64,000 nucleotides of DNA from Candidatus Saccharimonadota bacterium (GCA_017433855.1 JAFRGM010000006.1:1-64000); one strand, 5' to 3'. Positions 1 to 7,960 are shown, counted from the stretch's first letter. Made by a program: numbers and translations. The notes: a model not told the origin generated them from the letters alone.

Positions 1-42
1 ATTTTTCTTGCGAGGTTTCATCTTCGGAAGATTTGCGCGCAT

Positions 43-90
43 AAAGGACGTAGCGTAACTTTTTGGGGTCAACTACGTCCTTTTTCTTTT
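43..90 (+). terminator. Rho-independent terminator
   Basis: An 11-bp perfect stem (AAAGGACGTAG at 43-53 with CTACGTCCTTT at 73-83) is followed by a T-rich tract to position 90. The U-run lies on the plus strand, so it would end a plus-strand transcript entering from the left of the window. No gene of that transcript can be identified in the first 42 bases. Confidence 0.6.
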
Positions 91-236
91 TAGTAATAGA
101 TTGTTTCGCCGGTGTTTTCATCAATCATTTTCTCGGCATAGAGGCTAATCTTTGATTTGTCAGTGTTGATCTTTTTTAAGCATTCCACAAACCTCATCAC
201 ATTTTCAGTTGATGTGTTGTTATTCGAAACACTCAT
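90..236 (-). CDS. Small hypothetical protein, 48 aa
   Basis: A 48-codon open frame runs from ATG (236) to TAA (90). An AAAGGTAA sequence lies about 9 nt upstream of the ATG and could be a ribosome binding site. The product is polar and charged, with no cysteine pair, membrane segment or motif that I recognise. It sits at the edge of the accessory region, downstream of the MerR-like gene on the same strand. It may be a real small protein, but the support is only the start context and the open frame. Confidence 0.35.
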   Translation of the reverse strand: MSVSNNNTSTENVMRFVECLKKINTDKSKISLYAEKMIDENTGETIYY

Positions 237-350
237 AAAGTATTACCTTTACTCTGTGTAATTGCCTAAGTGTTTCTTATAACAACTACTATTAGACTTA
301 TTATTTTGGTAATCTTGGTATGACGTGTTTCGCTTTAACCAACGTGTTAT

Positions 351-1187
351 TTATAGTTTAGTCGTTTTCTTTACTGAACCTCTTACCGCTCTCCTTCCTG
401 ACATTTTTATTATTACTTCACCGTAATCGCTTGCAATGTCGGCAAGCGATTCCTCTAATTTTCTATCTATCTTTATCGGTCTATTATATTCAGTATAAGT
501 TTCGCCTTTTAATGTCCGTTTGACCATGAACGACTCACCCGATGCGGTTTGACGGAACCTATCGACAAGCATTTTTTCTTGTTCGCACCAATCTTCTCGC
601 AGGGCACCAAGGTCCTTATCGTTGCGTGCTTTATCATCAAGCCATAAATGCGGATCCAGTTGTAGTGGCACGTGGCCGCCCAGTAAGCAATCTGCCCAAT
701 AGACGAAACTTGCAAGATTTAATCGAATCTCACTTGCCGGCGGCTCGCTGCCGTCGGATCGCTCCGCCAACTCACGCGCGCTTAGAATATGTTCCGTACC
801 ATTTGGTTCTATTGTGATAGTAATTGTGTAGCCCAAATGAACAAGCAGAATTGCATCTGTAAAAAGACTATCGTCTTTTTTTAGAAATGAGTCATAAAAA
901 GTTTTTATGAAACTTGTATCGATACCATAGCGGCGCAGTTCTCGCACTATAAGCAGATATACGGCCTCGATATAGGTAAATCTTCTCCAACCCCTCCCTA
1001 CATCATTTCGAGGATCTTGTATTAAGTCAATTGATTCGTAATAGTTTATGGATCTAGAGCTTATATTTAGCCTATTAATATTAATAAGGCGCTCATGCCA
1101 TTTTTGTCGAATAACGTCGGCGCTAGGCGAGGTCAGTGAAAGCAGCTGCCCATAAATATTTGCTTCATGCGAATCCAAAGTTTCCAT
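351..1187 (-). CDS. MerR-like HTH transcriptional regulator
   Basis: The protein has 278 residues. Residues about 43-100 match the MerR-type winged helix: an S-I-x-Y-Y-E segment, a conserved R-G-W-R-R-F wing and an L-R-R-Y-G-I-D turn. The remaining ~170 residues match no family I recognise; they contain acidic stretches and end in a basic tail. MerR-family proteins bind promoter DNA as dimers, and the C-terminal part usually carries the effector or dimer function, so the signal sensed here is unknown. The start is ATG at 1187, placed 7 nt after a TATAAT box, which suggests a leaderless message. Confidence 0.6.
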   Translation of the reverse strand: METLDSHEANIYGQLLSLTSPSADVIRQKWHERLININRLNISSRSINYYESIDLIQDPRNDVGRGWRRFTYIEAVYLLIVRELRRYGIDTSFIKTFYDSFLKKDDSLFTDAILLVHLGYTITITIEPNGTEHILSARELAERSDGSEPPASEIRLNLASFVYWADCLLGGHVPLQLDPHLWLDDKARNDKDLGALREDWCEQEKMLVDRFRQTASGESFMVKRTLKGETYTEYNRPIKIDRKLEESLADIASDYGEVIIKMSGRRAVRGSVKKTTKL

Positions 1188-1194
1188 ACTTAGA

Positions 1195-1223
1195 ATTATA
1201 CACTATTGTAAGATTTTTTACAA
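1195..1223 (-). promoter_or_regulatory. Sigma-70 type promoter of the MerR-like gene
   Basis: On the minus strand TTGTAA (1218-1223) and TATAAT (1195-1200) are separated by 17 bp. The ATG at 1187 begins 7 nt after the -10 box, so the transcript would start at or next to the start codon. Confidence 0.6.
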
Positions 1224-1267
1224 GTGGGTTATGCTTTTGTTTATCATTACAGTTTTTATAACGGTCA

Positions 1268-1600
1268 TTATACATATCTCGTTAAAACTATGATATGTTC
1301 AAAATCGGGTAGTATTAAATTATCAAGTAGTTTTATCAAAGAAACTTTATTTTTTTCTATCTCTTCAAAACGTAGCATTCTTTTTGCGCTCAGACTACGA
1401 TCTAATTGTTTAACGATAGAACTATATTTTTTAATCGTATTCTCGTCGACGCAGCTCAAGCAAATATTAATGCTTTGCATATCATCTGGAGAAACTTTTG
1501 TAGTTTTACCGTTGAGTATTCTTTCGACTGCACTTAGAAAACGTATTTTATCGGCATTTTGTTTTTTGATGATATCAAGTTCGGCAAAATTGTTTCGCGT
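1268..1600 (-). pseudogene. Out-of-frame continuation of the metallopeptidase gene
   Basis: In the -1 frame relative to the metallopeptidase gene, an open frame begins right after an in-frame TAA at 1601-1603 and continues to a stop at 1268. It encodes about 110 residues of ordinary helical, charged sequence. The upstream frame ends at 1534, so both frames are open over about 65 bp. This looks like the original C-terminal part separated by a one-base indel. No standard slippery heptamer is visible, so programmed frameshifting is less likely than mutation or a sequencing error. Confidence 0.55.
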
Positions 1601-2451
1601 TTAGAGATAGCAGTATTTAACATCTCGTCATATTTCCTACATGCATACTCTGCTTCGGCATCATTAAGGTAACCGGCGGTATTGTTATCAATTTTTCTAC
1701 CTCTCGCATAACAGCCTTTGAAACCGGAGAATATTACTGCCAGATCAGTTAACCTTTCCTCATCATTTTCATCTTTACATGGTTTCTTCACAGAGTGCAG
1801 CACAATATGATTAAGTTCGTGCGCCATAATGTAGATAAACCTATCAACGTTTGCCTCACACCCGTTATAAATAGTTATGTGACAGGGTCTACTCTTGAAC
1901 TGCCGGCTTCCGTAGATACCGACATTGCTAACATTTACTTCAGCCAGCTTTATGCGTCCATCACTAGCGAGCTTCTTTTTATTGCTGCGAGTAACCGTTA
2001 TCCGTAAATCTTCAAGTGAAAGATGCTTAGCTATCATATCAATGGCGCTTTTTAATTTATTGTCTATGAAAAGACCAGTTATCTCCGGCGTGTCAGCCAA
2101 GTTCGATATACCTATATAATGAACAATATCATTTATTTCTGAGTCCAACTTAGTTTTATCTAAACTATCGTCATTCTGCTTGGTTTGTCTATCTTTTTGT
2201 GGCTGCTTGCGCTTGTCCGGTGGGAGCGCATTGGTTTTTGATGATTTAACTGACGGAGAAAGATCTTTTGATTTGCTATTTGTGGATTTGTCTTTTCTAA
2301 AAAATGCTCCTATGATTGACGATAAGATTATTATAACGATAGGAGTAAATAAAGAATAATTTACTGGAGATGGACTGCTTATTTTTGGCGTCGTAATATT
2401 CTGCGCGGACGGCTGCACGGTCGTAGCGGTCGTATAATGGCTGTTGTGCAT
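1534..2451 (-). CDS. Membrane-anchored zinc metallopeptidase (probably frame-disrupted)
   Basis: The product has 305 residues in the present frame. Residues ~33-51 form a single transmembrane helix, followed by a charged low-complexity linker (residues 52-105). The catalytic motif HELNH is at residues 211-215, followed by E-E-R-L-T-D-L-A near residue 231, which resembles the third zinc ligand region of gluzincin-like peptidases. The active site would be linked to the membrane; topology is not certain. A strong AAGGAGGT ribosome binding site lies just before ATG 2451. The last ~20 residues are probably out of frame, because a continuation is found in the -1 frame at 1268-1600. The family could not be named more closely. 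Confidence 0.6.
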   Translation of the reverse strand: MHNSHYTTATTVQPSAQNITTPKISSPSPVNYSLFTPIVIIILSSIIGAFFRKDKSTNSKSKDLSPSVKSSKTNALPPDKRKQPQKDRQTKQNDDSLDKTKLDSEINDIVHYIGISNLADTPEITGLFIDNKLKSAIDMIAKHLSLEDLRITVTRSNKKKLASDGRIKLAEVNVSNVGIYGSRQFKSRPCHITIYNGCEANVDRFIYIMAHELNHIVLHSVKKPCKDENDEERLTDLAVIFSGFKGCYARGRKIDNNTAGYLNDAEAEYACRKYDEMLNTAISKRETILPNLISSKNKMPIKYVF

Positions 2452-2625
2452 AGGATACCTCCTTAAACGATTAAGGACACCGTAGAACGGTGTCTAATAT
2501 CGCTCACTGCACTTAGTTGGTTGACTAAATGTTTTACGGTGTCCTATTCACGAGTCAACCGTATGTATTTACGTTATTCACATAAACCACTAAATGCAAA
2601 TTTGATATTAGACAATACTATTATA
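2452..2625 (-). promoter_or_regulatory. Promoter and long structured leader of the metallopeptidase gene
   Basis: A minus-strand TATAAT lies at 2620-2625, giving a leader of about 160 nt. Within it are two copies of GACACCGT and one complementary ACGGTGTCC. The complementary strand can form either a tight hairpin with the near copy (3-nt loop) or a long stem-loop with the far copy. A small TTAGT/ACTAA hairpin lies between. The two long pairings exclude each other, but neither covers the AAGGAGGT ribosome binding site. Confidence 0.5.
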
Positions 2626-2675
2626 TCACAAATCTAGGGTTTCTGCAGTTCTTTAGAAAAACTAATGCCTTTATT

Positions 2676-2951
2676 TTATGCTTCTCTGACGCATTTTAAG
2701 GCGGTCTGGACGGTTTCTACACGCGAAGCCGCAATGACACTTCTGTTTTGCTTTTCCTCGTGTTTCTCGCCGCTTAATTCGTCAATATGCTTTGAACACT
2801 TTTCTAACATCGCGTAGAGTTTATCGGACGGAACAGTACGAAAGCTACGGCGCGATAGCTCATTCCTTATATCGCGATATAGTTCTGAAAAATAGCGCAA
2901 ACGATTGTCTCTGGCGACTTGATAATCATAAAGAATGTCGTTCTTTGTCAT
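2676..2951 (-). CDS. Small hypothetical helical protein, 91 aa
   Basis: This 91-residue, highly charged and mostly helical protein has no recognised domain. Its ATG overlaps the stop of the upstream HTH gene by 4 bp (ATGA at 2948-2951), so the two are translationally coupled and likely act together. It may be the partner of the small HTH protein, for example an adaptor or an antitoxin-like subunit, but nothing in the sequence shows which. Confidence 0.5.
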   Translation of the reverse strand: MTKNDILYDYQVARDNRLRYFSELYRDIRNELSRRSFRTVPSDKLYAMLEKCSKHIDELSGEKHEEKQNRSVIAASRVETVQTALKCVREA

Positions 2952-3208
2952 AGCCTTGCGTTCCGCAATTCTTTATTCCATGCGACCAACGTGGATTTGC
3001 CACAGTGGAGAATATCGGCGATGTCTTGATAACTTGCGCCGCGAGCGCGCAACTCGATAAACTGCGCTTTTTGGTCATTCTTATACAATTCAACTGATTT
3101 GCTGCGGTTGCACATTTCTTCTATGATATCCATATTTAGACGTTCGGATGGAGTTCGTCCGGGAGTGATTGCGATATCGGTCAGATTTGTATCAATTTTG
3201 GTTTTCAT
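2948..3208 (-). CDS. Small helix-turn-helix DNA-binding protein
   Basis: The protein has 86 residues. Residues ~47-80 form a helix-turn-helix of the transposase / terminase-small-subunit style (A-R-G-A-S-Y-Q-D-I-A-D-I-L followed by G-K-S-T-L-V-A-W). It is the first gene of a two-gene unit with the 91-aa protein. A minus-strand TATAAT at 3215-3220 ends 6 nt before the ATG, so the message appears leaderless. It is divergent from the alarmone hydrolase gene. The DNA target is unknown. Confidence 0.55.
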   Translation of the reverse strand: MKTKIDTNLTDIAITPGRTPSERLNMDIIEEMCNRSKSVELYKNDQKAQFIELRARGASYQDIADILHCGKSTLVAWNKELRNARL

Positions 3209-3248
3209 ATCTATATTATAGCATAAGTACTTCTTTAATTAAGTATGG

Positions 3249-3281
3249 TATAATTATATATAGAAGGAGGACTGCGTAGAT
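3249..3281 (+). promoter_or_regulatory. Promoter and RBS of the alarmone hydrolase gene
   Basis: TATAAT is at 3249-3254 and a strong AAGGAGG ribosome binding site follows, about 11 nt before ATG 3282. This is one of the minority of genes here that has a true leader. No good -35 box is visible. Confidence 0.5.
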
Positions 3282-3836
3282 ATGGATATACTCGATAAAG
3301 CAATAATATATGCAGTAAAATCTCACAGTGGTAGCTTTAGGAAAGGTACAAGCACGCCTTACATCACACACCCTATAGAAGCAGTCTCGATAGTAGCTAC
3401 TATGACTAACGACCAAAGGGTTCTGGCTGCGACAGCTCTACATGATGTAGTGGAAGATACGGAAGTAACCATCGACGACATACGAAAAGATTTTGGCGAC
3501 ACGGTAGTTCGCTTAGTCGCAGCCGAAAGTGAAAATAAGAGAGATAGCTTGCCACCCAAAACAACTTGGAAAATTCGCAAACAAGAAACTCTCGATCATT
3601 TGAAAAATGCCACCAAAGAAGAAAAGATGATTGCGCTTGGTGATAAATTGTCAAATATGAGGGCTATTTATAGAGATTATTACACTGTTGGGGATAAACT
3701 ATGGGAACGTTTTAACCAAAAAGATAAAACCGAGCATGCTTGGTATTATAAGGCTATTGCGGAATTATTGTCTGACCTCGGTGATACTTTTGCCTATAAT
3801 GAATACGTAGAATTGGTGAACAAAATTTTTAATTAA
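3282..3836 (+). CDS. HD-domain (p)ppGpp hydrolase-like protein (small alarmone hydrolase type)
   Basis: The protein has 184 residues and corresponds to the HD hydrolase part of RelA/SpoT without synthetase or TGS domains. Metal-binding positions are visible: H30 in Y-I-T-H-P, H54-D55 in A-L-H-D-V-V-E-D, and D121 in G-D-K-L-S-N-M. Proteins of this form (MESH1-like) cleave the 3'-diphosphate of (p)ppGpp, and some act on NADPH, so the substrate is an inference. No alarmone synthetase is seen in the window. The 3' end overlaps the convergent ADP-ribosylglycohydrolase gene by 8 bp. Confidence 0.75.
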   Translation: MDILDKAIIYAVKSHSGSFRKGTSTPYITHPIEAVSIVATMTNDQRVLAATALHDVVEDTEVTIDDIRKDFGDTVVRLVAAESENKRDSLPPKTTWKIRKQETLDHLKNATKEEKMIALGDKLSNMRAIYRDYYTVGDKLWERFNQKDKTEHAWYYKAIAELLSDLGDTFAYNEYVELVNKIFN

Positions 3837-4788
3837 GCTGTCTTGTGCGGAGAATTGGACACTGACCCATGTTCAACAATTTGTCTGCAATTCGCACAAT
3901 TTCTGATTCTTTGTAGAGGTTTTTACGCCAGTCTTCCGGCAGAGCATTATAACCATAATACGCGCCGGCAAGTTGCCCGTAAACAGCGGCATTCGTATCT
4001 GTATCGCCACCCAGACTAATCACTCCAAGCATACCGTAGAACGGACGGTCGAACTGCTTCAATCCCCAGAGTGCTATAGTTAATGTATCTATACAATAAC
4101 CACCGAGATCTTTTAGCAAATCGCTTTTGGGATTATTGGCTCGATCAAATAGCGGCTTAGCTTGTTCATAGACCTTTCTATACTCAGGCAAGGTAAAATC
4201 CGCGTTTAATGCTGCAAATATATGTTCTTTGTCCTCGCCACTTAACGCAGCATAGAGGGTTGCTGCGAACATTTCCGCAACCGCTTCTGCCGTTACGGAA
4301 TAGTGTGTGTCTCGTGCGGAAATACTCGCAAGCCTCAGATTTGGTTTATTTGCTGTAGCAATAATAGCTGGCGCTAAGCGCATAATAACTCCATTTCCGG
4401 CACTATCAGTTTTTTGGTCATCGGTCAATTCTTGATTCGTTTTGTAGCTATCCAGCGCCAGTTGAGTTTGCAGCCCAGCACCATAGCCACTATTAAAATA
4501 CGACCAGTCCCCATTGTCGTACCAGCCGACATATTTATCCATAACATCATAAGAGTCATACCCACCACAATTCAGTAGACTGTCTGCTAAGCATAAAGCC
4601 ATAGAAGTGTCATCCGTCCATACGCCTTTTGGAAAACGTAAGGTATCGTGCATTTTTTGAATTTTTCTCATCTCACCAGCAATGATATCGCTGTTCAAAA
4701 ACTCTACTGGCGCCCCCAATGCGTCACCAATAGCAAGCCCAACTAGCATACCTCTCGCCCGATCTTGTAAATTAATTTTTGTGTTCAT
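3829..4788 (-). CDS. ADP-ribosylglycohydrolase family protein (DraG-like)
   Basis: The protein has 319 residues, the normal size of the family. Hallmarks are G-L-A-I-G-D-A-L-G-A near residue 17, W-T-D-D-T-S-M-A at 57-64 (first metal-binding aspartates) and G-G-D-T-D-T-N-A near 260-267 (second metal site). Such enzymes remove ADP-ribose from arginine or other groups on proteins or nucleic acids, using two Mg ions. No ADP-ribosyltransferase is seen nearby, so it may reverse modifications made by the host or by mobile elements. A TATAAT box ends 6 nt before ATG 4788, suggesting a leaderless message. Confidence 0.85.
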   Translation of the reverse strand: MNTKINLQDRARGMLVGLAIGDALGAPVEFLNSDIIAGEMRKIQKMHDTLRFPKGVWTDDTSMALCLADSLLNCGGYDSYDVMDKYVGWYDNGDWSYFNSGYGAGLQTQLALDSYKTNQELTDDQKTDSAGNGVIMRLAPAIIATANKPNLRLASISARDTHYSVTAEAVAEMFAATLYAALSGEDKEHIFAALNADFTLPEYRKVYEQAKPLFDRANNPKSDLLKDLGGYCIDTLTIALWGLKQFDRPFYGMLGVISLGGDTDTNAAVYGQLAGAYYGYNALPEDWRKNLYKESEIVRIADKLLNMGQCPILRTRQLN

Positions 4789-4843
4789 AATATAATTATA
4801 TCAAACTGTCTTCCGTAAAAAGAAAGTAACATAGAAAAGTGCC

Positions 4844-4882
4844 GGGCTAGGCGCTTGCTTTGTGGGGAGCCGCGCCCAGCCC
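4844..4882. repeat. GC-rich inverted repeat
   Basis: GGGCTAGGCGC (4844-4854) can pair with GCGCCCAGCCC (4872-4882) with one mismatch and a 17-nt loop. There is no U-run on either side, so a simple terminator is unlikely. The element is GC-rich in an AT-rich gap upstream of the ADP-ribosylglycohydrolase gene. The rest of the 4789-5345 gap holds a candidate small RNA (5022-5122) and otherwise AT-rich sequence in which I see nothing. Confidence 0.5.
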
Positions 4883-5021
4883 TTGCTTATTAGACTAACA
4901 TAGTGCTATTTGAGTTCAAGGTTGTTTATCTTGTGATTACTAGAATACATAATTCATCTCTAATATCTGTTTTCGCCTCTCTTCGACGGATTGTTCCTGC
5001 AATTTTATCATGCTCCAATTA

Positions 5022-5122
5022 TTGCTATTTAAGAACCAATCTGCTATAATATAGGTAGGTTCAAGAAGTGTCACACTTCTTCCACCAGATTTTAAGAAAC
5101 TCGGCATTTTTGCCGATTTTTT
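5022..5122 (+). ncRNA. Candidate small RNA with its own promoter and terminator
   Basis: TTGCTA (5022-5027) and TATAAT (5045-5050) are spaced by 17 bp. A transcript from about 5057 would contain a perfect hairpin (AGAAGTGT, one-base loop, ACACTTCT) and end in a terminator: TCGGCA/TGCCGA with a 4-nt loop followed by six T (5117-5122). The RNA would be about 65 nt with no ATG. It lies alone in the gap between the ADP-ribosylglycohydrolase and the unknown 503-residue gene. The role is unknown. Confidence 0.55.
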
Positions 5123-5345
5123 AGTAGTAAATTTCTGTTAAGTACCTTGCAATAACAGAGCACAAAAATTGCGCATTTTTATGGCAAAAAACTGCCAAAA
5201 ATTTGATTTTTACCCCTGTTAAATTATCTGTTAATACCCTAAACAATTTGGTTCAGGGAAACAGTACTGTTTTTTCAAAAGAAAAAAACAACGAAATAAC
5301 ACTAGGAAAACCCTACACACGAAAAAACTGGGGAATAAAGTAGCG

Positions 5346-6857
5346 TTATTGTCCTCGTCTTTCGATTAAGATTTTTAGCGCCAGCTCATTAAAACGTTGG
5401 TGCTCCAATGTTAGCTCTTCATCCTCAGTGCCTGATCCAATATAATGTTCGTCAAAACCAAGCATTTTTCCGTCACGTTCGACCGAGTCACCTGGGCCGG
5501 TTATCCTCTGTTCACCGTCGCGGTCATGATAGCCGTAATAGCTACCGTATGATTGTGGTTTTTCTTCCAGAATGCCATGATTGGCCAAAAAATTCCTAAC
5601 CGCCTTTGATGGATCGCCGTCATAGTAAATGACGTGAGCTGGCCTCAAATCTGGATGTTCGGCAAAATACTGTTCCCAATACTCTTGAGCTGTAATAGTA
5701 TCCTCGGCCTCTTTAAAATCGGCAGACATGGCGGATAAATACTCACGGACAGAATAATCCGATATTTCCTCTTGAGTCATTTTCTCAAGCTGTTCTCGAG
5801 GCAGATATACGTTACGAAGATGTTTATTTTCGATATATCCTAGTACTGTATAAATGTTCCCATAATCTACAATACTACTTATACAGCGTTCAGGTATACC
5901 TATTTCTCGTACTTTTTTTCTTAACAACGAGTAGTCTTCGTTTTCTTTCATAGCCACAATTTCGGGAGATTCATCAGAAAGACTATCAAGCCATTCTTCA
6001 AAACGACTTATCCTTTCCTCGTCTTTTTCTGGGGAGAGAATGATTCTGCCGGTTTCATCGGTTGTTTCTTGCGTTGAATATCTAGAACCGGTTCTTCTAT
6101 CAACCATCTGGGATTTAGGTAGAAAAACGAGACCCGCATCAAGAGGAATATTACCGTCTTCTGGCCAAACGAATAAATCATTCCATTTGCGCTCCGATTG
6201 GACTTGCGCCGTAGTTAACCCGTCATGCATATGTCCGCCAAACTTACACTGGGACGCTATTACATCCGTCGGGAAGACGTAAAACACTTCATTTTCTGTC
6301 TCTCCGCCATAATACTCATTAAGGACTGTATGTTGAGCGAAATGAATTGCGTGTCTATCTGCCCATGGATCTGCTGCAGCCAAACTGGCATTAATAGGTA
6401 AATTGTTTACAATTTGTTTTGGCGACATGCTGTCGTAATAATCCGAGTCAACCATCATCTTATCAATGGCTTTTGCGACATCTTCCTCGGTAAAATTGGG
6501 TGATATCCCATAATTTACCTCCGCCGGGGATCGCAAGATTTTTCCATCGCCAAGAACCGATTTAAAACCATCGTGGAGGGCGCCCATACCTCCAGAGTGG
6601 TAAATCATACTATTGTGATCCCTTACTCCTTGCCTAGTGATATGCGATACAAAGAAAGGATTTAAGCGTTTCCATAGTTCTAGATATCCATCGGTCGAGA
6701 GTTCGGCCATTTTTTCGAAAGTTAATTCTGTCTTTTTTTGTTCAGGTGAAGGGAGAACCTCGAGGGACGATTCGTGCGCATCCGCCTGTGCCATATTTTT
6801 CCACTGGTCATAATTTGTATTATAGTCATTCTTACTGTTTGGCGCTTTCTCGCTCAT
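5346..6857 (-). CDS. Unrecognised 503-aa protein
   Basis: I do not recognise this protein. It is acidic and soluble-looking, with no signal peptide or membrane helix. The first ~45 residues look disordered. The central region (about 60-245) is rich in aromatic residues and histidines, including F-Y-V-F-P-T-D-V-I and G-G-H-M-H-D. The C-terminal third has a helical segment and a Tyr/Gly-rich stretch (Q-S-Y-G-S-Y-Y-G-Y). A TATAAT box (revcomp near 6883-6888) and a strong AAGGAGGT ribosome binding site precede ATG 6857. It is the largest gene of the accessory region and is transcribed alone. Confidence 0.6.
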   Translation of the reverse strand: MSEKAPNSKNDYNTNYDQWKNMAQADAHESSLEVLPSPEQKKTELTFEKMAELSTDGYLELWKRLNPFFVSHITRQGVRDHNSMIYHSGGMGALHDGFKSVLGDGKILRSPAEVNYGISPNFTEEDVAKAIDKMMVDSDYYDSMSPKQIVNNLPINASLAAADPWADRHAIHFAQHTVLNEYYGGETENEVFYVFPTDVIASQCKFGGHMHDGLTTAQVQSERKWNDLFVWPEDGNIPLDAGLVFLPKSQMVDRRTGSRYSTQETTDETGRIILSPEKDEERISRFEEWLDSLSDESPEIVAMKENEDYSLLRKKVREIGIPERCISSIVDYGNIYTVLGYIENKHLRNVYLPREQLEKMTQEEISDYSVREYLSAMSADFKEAEDTITAQEYWEQYFAEHPDLRPAHVIYYDGDPSKAVRNFLANHGILEEKPQSYGSYYGYHDRDGEQRITGPGDSVERDGKMLGFDEHYIGSGTEDEELTLEHQRFNELALKILIERRGQ

Positions 6858-6958
6858 AATACCTCCTTATACTCTTATTATAGCACATCGCACTATTCAT
6901 CTTTTCCCAATGTCTTCTCTATACAATGTTAATGCCTGCCCAATTCGCCCCCACCACG

Positions 6959-6985
6959 AAAAAACCGGCCCAGAGCCGATTTTTT
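6959..6985. terminator. Bidirectional terminator-like hairpin
   Basis: A short CGGC/GCCG stem with a 5-nt loop is flanked by six A on the left and six T on the right, so it could work on both strands. It lies upstream of the minus-strand 503-aa gene. No plus-strand gene ends here, so it may terminate an unannotated short transcript. Confidence 0.45.
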
Positions 6986-7027
6986 GATGCTAAAACAGTT
7001 ACAAGTGATATACATATGCCGCAAAGG

Positions 7028-7060
7028 AAAAACCGCCTTTTGAATGAGGTGGCGGTTTTT
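7028..7060. terminator. Bidirectional terminator, 10-bp stem
   Basis: AAAAACCGCC (7028-7037) pairs perfectly with GGCGGTTTTT (7051-7060) around a 13-nt loop, giving U-runs on both strands. It insulates the KGG gene from the left side. It is the second terminator-like hairpin within 100 bp; no gene lies between the two. Confidence 0.65.
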
Positions 7061-7076
7061 CAGGTCATACATATTA

Positions 7077-7108
7077 CTTAAGTAGCCTCGCAGTTTAATC
7101 TACTTAAG
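7077..7108. repeat. Inverted repeat CTTAAGTAG / CTACTTAAG
   Basis: A perfect 9-bp inverted repeat with a 14-nt loop lies between the terminator and the KGG promoter. A perfect DnaA-box-like TTATCCACA follows at 7152-7160. The rest of the gap to 7235 is AT-rich with no open frame. Confidence 0.5.
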
Positions 7109-7235
7109 CTACCCATATTTTATATCTCAGCAAGCATAATGTCAATACTATTTATCCACAATTTGTGCAAAACTTATTAAAAAAGTGTTCGGTAAAAATA
7201 AACATAATTATAACATAATTCTAAGAAAAAGCATA

Positions 7236-7264
7236 TTGACAAAACTGAAGCGGTATGATATAAT
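7236..7264 (+). promoter_or_regulatory. Consensus sigma-70 promoter of the KGG gene
   Basis: TTGACA (7236-7241) and TATAAT (7259-7264) are both perfect matches to consensus with 17-bp spacing. The transcript has a leader of about 45 nt with GGAAGGA ahead of ATG 7316. This predicts high expression. Confidence 0.8.
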
Positions 7265-7315
7265 GGAGATATAACATTGGTTTAATAGATTGGGTGGGCG
7301 GAAGGAAAAGACTAC

Positions 7316-7519
7316 ATGTCTGGAACTAAAGCCGGCGGTATGAAAGCTGCCGCCACGAATAAAGCCAAATATGGCAAAGAGTTTTATGCTCGTATTGGCA
7401 AAAAAGGTGGCCAAAATGGCCATACTGGCGGTTTTGCCGCTAACCCAGCTCTAGCTCGTATCGCTGGCGCTAAGGGTGGCCGCATCTCTCGTCGTGGTCC
7501 AGCTAAAAAAGCTGCCTAA
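7316..7519 (+). CDS. KGG-motif small basic protein (stress-protein type)
   Basis: The protein has 67 residues and is very rich in Gly, Ala and Lys. It has I-G-K-K-G-G near residue 27, F-A-A-N-P-A-L-A-R near 40 and A-G-A-K-G-G near 50, the pattern of the KGG repeat family (PF10685), which includes stress-induced proteins such as Bacillus GsiB. The biochemical role of the family is not established; the basic composition would allow nucleic-acid binding. A consensus promoter and a strong terminator frame it, so it is a short, highly expressed single-gene unit. Confidence 0.75.
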   Translation: MSGTKAGGMKAAATNKAKYGKEFYARIGKKGGQNGHTGGFAANPALARIAGAKGGRISRRGPAKKAA

Positions 7520-7524
7520 CTCAT

Positions 7525-7560
7525 AAAATCAGCCTCGGCACTCGTTCGGGGCTGATTTTT
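7525..7560. terminator. Bidirectional terminator between convergent genes
   Basis: AAAATCAGCC (7525-7534) pairs with GGCTGATTTT around a 15-nt loop, with T-runs on both strands. It serves the KGG gene on the plus strand and the convergent peptidase gene on the minus strand, whose stop lies at its edge. Confidence 0.75.
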
Positions 7561-7960
7561 ATATGTCATTTTCGCACTTTGGACAATGAAATACCCCATC
7601 TCGTGTTTGGTATCTGGTTAAACCGCACTTTGGGCAGCGTGAACGCTGATCTAAATAAGACCTGTAGGTATCAAGCTCGCCCTCTACCACTTCCTCATCA
7701 TATTCTACGCCATAGTTCCGGCACAACTCCTTAGCTTTTACCCATGCCGCACGTTCCATTTTGATGCGTTCTGGTTCAGTATAAAAATTACGATGTCCGC
7801 ATAAAAAATGTCCTAGCTCGTGCAATAAAAGTAGGGAATCGTGTGGTTCTTCTGGGCCGAGCATAATTTTATTTGGCGGCCTGAACAAAAATTTTTTGCC
7901 GTAACTAAACTTTACCTCCGGAAAATCTGCCGTCAACCTATCTAATAAAACCTTATCCAT
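7559..7960 (-). CDS. ImmA/IrrE-like zinc metallopeptidase with C-terminal zinc ribbon
   Basis: The protein has 133 residues from ATG 7960; an upstream TTG at 7969 is less likely. H-E-L-G-H near residue 46 is the zinc-binding motif of an M78-type (ImmA/IrrE) peptidase. The C-terminus has C-P-K-C-G and C-P-K-C-E pairs, a zinc ribbon. ImmA-type enzymes cleave repressors of mobile elements; no partner repressor is adjacent here, so the target is unknown. A TATAAT lies upstream on the minus strand. Confidence 0.65.
   Translation of the reverse strand: MDKVLLDRLTADFPEVKFSYGKKFLFRPPNKIMLGPEEPHDSLLLLHELGHFLCGHRNFYTEPERIKMERAAWVKAKELCRNYGVEYDEEVVEGELDTYRSYLDQRSRCPKCGLTRYQTRDGVFHCPKCENDI

Noticed and set aside
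1-42. Minus-strand ATG at 42 reading out of the window (M-R-A-N-L-P-K-M-K-P-R-K-K)
   Set aside because: Only 14 codons are visible and no ribosome binding site or promoter is clear, so it is not reported as a gene.
1224-1604. Plus-strand open frame over the split metallopeptidase gene
   Set aside because: It is antisense to the better-supported minus-strand frame, lacks a ribosome binding site and gives an unlikely Ser/Phe-rich product.
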